Assembly: GCA_949318235.1 (NCBI GenBank)
Contig: OX439134.1
Span: forward strand, 15,239,509-15,303,508
Length of the DNA: 64,000 nt
DNA from: Ecdyonurus torrentis
Taxonomy: Eukaryota; Arthropoda; Insecta; Ephemeroptera; Heptageniidae
Direction of reading: 5' to 3'
Below the pieces are notes generated by a model. The model saw only the letters and a list, made by a program, of their open reading frames with translations, was not told where the DNA came from and made no database searches. The translations under genes were made by a program, and so were the position numbers. Positions 62,477 through 64,000 of the stretch are shown here, piece by piece (position 1 is the first letter of the stretch; the number at the start of each line of letters is the position of its first letter).

Positions 62477-64000
62477 TAAATATAGTAATTATTTATTTAC
62501 TTCGTTCATTGAATAAAATATATATTCATATTTTTATATTAATTGAATTAAAAATTCAACATTTAATACATTTATAAGAGCTGAAACAATAGGTGAAAAA
62601 AATCCTAATTCAAAAGTAATCCTTATTAATTTTAATAGACCTAAAAATGAATTCAAACTATTTTCAATCAAAATTTCTTCATGCATTATCATCCTTTAAT
62701 AAGATGCATATGATGGACAACACAATCTTATTATTATACTATTACCAAATTATATATTATTTCATATTCGATTTATCTATTTACGTATTTTGTTATTATT
62801 CTTTTAAGCTACATATAGTGTCTCTTCACCAGAGAATATTTATTTTCTTTAACATAATTCAAAACATAAATTTGTAAACAAAGCTCATGTGATACAAATT
62901 TAAGCAAACCAAAATAAATCATTCAAAAACTATATGTTGTAAACAATTCAATGTATATTAGACAAAAACAATGATCATATTATTTTGCAATATGCACTAT
63001 TGCACAAATAAATAGAATAAAAAATATTTAAGTACAATATTTAATTCACTGTACTGAATGTGAACTAATTCAAATGCAAATCTGAATACCATAAAGTTTT
63101 AACGTATCTTGAAACTTAATTTCCAATTTAGTAAATTATATATGTTTGTGCGTGATTCAAGGGAAGTATACACATTATCTTAAATATTTCAGTAAATAAG
63201 GACCAAAATTTTAAATCCAATATAATATAAAACTCGTACAATAATATGCATAATAATTTCCCATAGAGATCATTTTCAGTTCATTTTGTTCAATATAACA
63301 TAATCTAATGCTCACAAATAATATGAAATAATAGCATAATATATAATGTCATACAGCATATTTGTGTTGTCCTGATTTAGTCTATTTTATGCTATAATTA
63401 CATAAATGTAGCATAAATTACGTAATTTATTCTTTCCGTGAAAAATGTCATTATATATTTTGGCAAAAAGATATTGATAAATATAATTAAATAAATCAAA
63501 ATATTTTAATCTTAAATACTATAAGTAGATATCAAATAACGTTATAAAAAAAATGCGATGAAGAAATAAATAACGTGAAGAAATCTTACGTAAACCAATC
63601 TATCAGAAGAGACAAACGACATAGTCATTTATCTTTTCTTCACATTCCCTTGAAAAAACTTTTCAACCCCTTTGACATGAAGTTGAAAGGCTTACATCTT
63701 GATCCCTATAATTGTATATATAAAGTTAGGCGTGTTGCCAACCCCTTGATGGGATCAAGTAGGCCTATACCATCCTACTTGTTGAATTTATATTATATAT
63801 ATATATGTAATATATATGTATAAGACATACCACCCAACCACCCACTCAACATTTTTGAGTCATGCATTATGCATAAAGTAATAGCACCCCACTTATTCAA
63901 TGTTGATATTATCTTTCTTACATGGTGTCTCAAAACACAAAAACCTGTATTCTATCAATTAATACGTAAGTATATTTAAATTATAAAATTAGTTATTTAG
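62477..64000. other. AT-rich spacer with a partial family 1 copy
   Basis: Frames at 62647-62877 and 63575-63823 are AT-driven. The second covers a somewhat less AT-rich patch (GGCGTGTTGCCAACCCC, GATGGGATCAAGTAGGCC) where TTGATCCC and GGGATCAAG form a small inverted pair around 63699-63760. Confidence 0.45.
63330..63441. mobile_element. Family 1 MITE, partial copy
   Basis: Only one end is recognisable: ATGTAGCATAAATTACG followed by TAATTTATTCTTTCCGTG. Upstream words (AATAGCATAATATATAATG) suggest the interior continues, but the opposite terminus is missing. Confidence 0.55.

Overview
The window looks like non-coding nuclear DNA from an AT-rich animal genome, most likely an invertebrate. By eye it is about three-quarters A+T. 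It has no operons, ribosome binding sites or long open reading frames. It carries many pure (GA)n/(CT)n, (AT)n and poly-A/T tracts and a dense layer of short non-autonomous DNA transposons. I cannot name the species. The only candidate coding signals are one possible short exon near 45.14 kb, with good-looking splice sites and locally higher GC, and one minus-strand open frame near 56.0 kb. No complete gene, rRNA, functional tRNA, CRISPR array or autonomous transposase was seen.

Most recognisable structure is repeats. Family 1 is a TA-flanked MITE of about 190-215 bp with CACGGA-type termini and an interior full of GCATAAT/ATTATGC words. It has about 18 full or partial copies, concentrated at 49.9-63.4 kb. 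Family 2 is about 420 bp, with ends reading roughly ACACTCAGAAAA and TTCTCAGTGTAT, in at least six copies, several split by other insertions. Family 3 is about 310 bp with TATAGGGTG/CACCCTATA ends, in three copies; two lie inside family 1 elements. Family 4 is a 105-110 bp foldback with TGTTCGTAAACCCTGTT arms, in four copies. There are also single examples: a 510 bp hAT-like element with a 7/8 matching 8-bp target duplication (20.04 kb), a 114 bp element with perfect 20-bp inverted ends (53.32 kb), a ~300 bp element with CTTCAGTCCC ends (31.25 kb), a ~180 bp GC-richer hairpin (36.9 kb) and a TGACGTCA hairpin repeat (14.1 and 40.4 kb).

Layout: 0-6 kb is AT-rich spacer with SSRs and one foldback. 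6-20 kb holds family 1 and 2 copies, GA tracts and a 40-bp perfect palindrome. 20-32 kb has the hAT-like element, a family 3 copy, a family 2 copy and the CTTCAGTCCC element. 32-45 kb has two good family 1 copies, a long (AT)n, a SINE-like repeat, a tRNA-derived remnant and two family 2 copies broken by insertions. 45-49 kb has the candidate exon, a G-rich block and purine-rich tracts. 49-64 kb is the family 1 cluster with nested family 3 copies, a 110-bp tandem duplication, two long (AT)n tracts, a foldback and a second SINE-like copy.

There is no set of genes that can be said to work together here. The main interest is the nesting of the MITE families, which gives a relative order of transposition, and the candidate exon.
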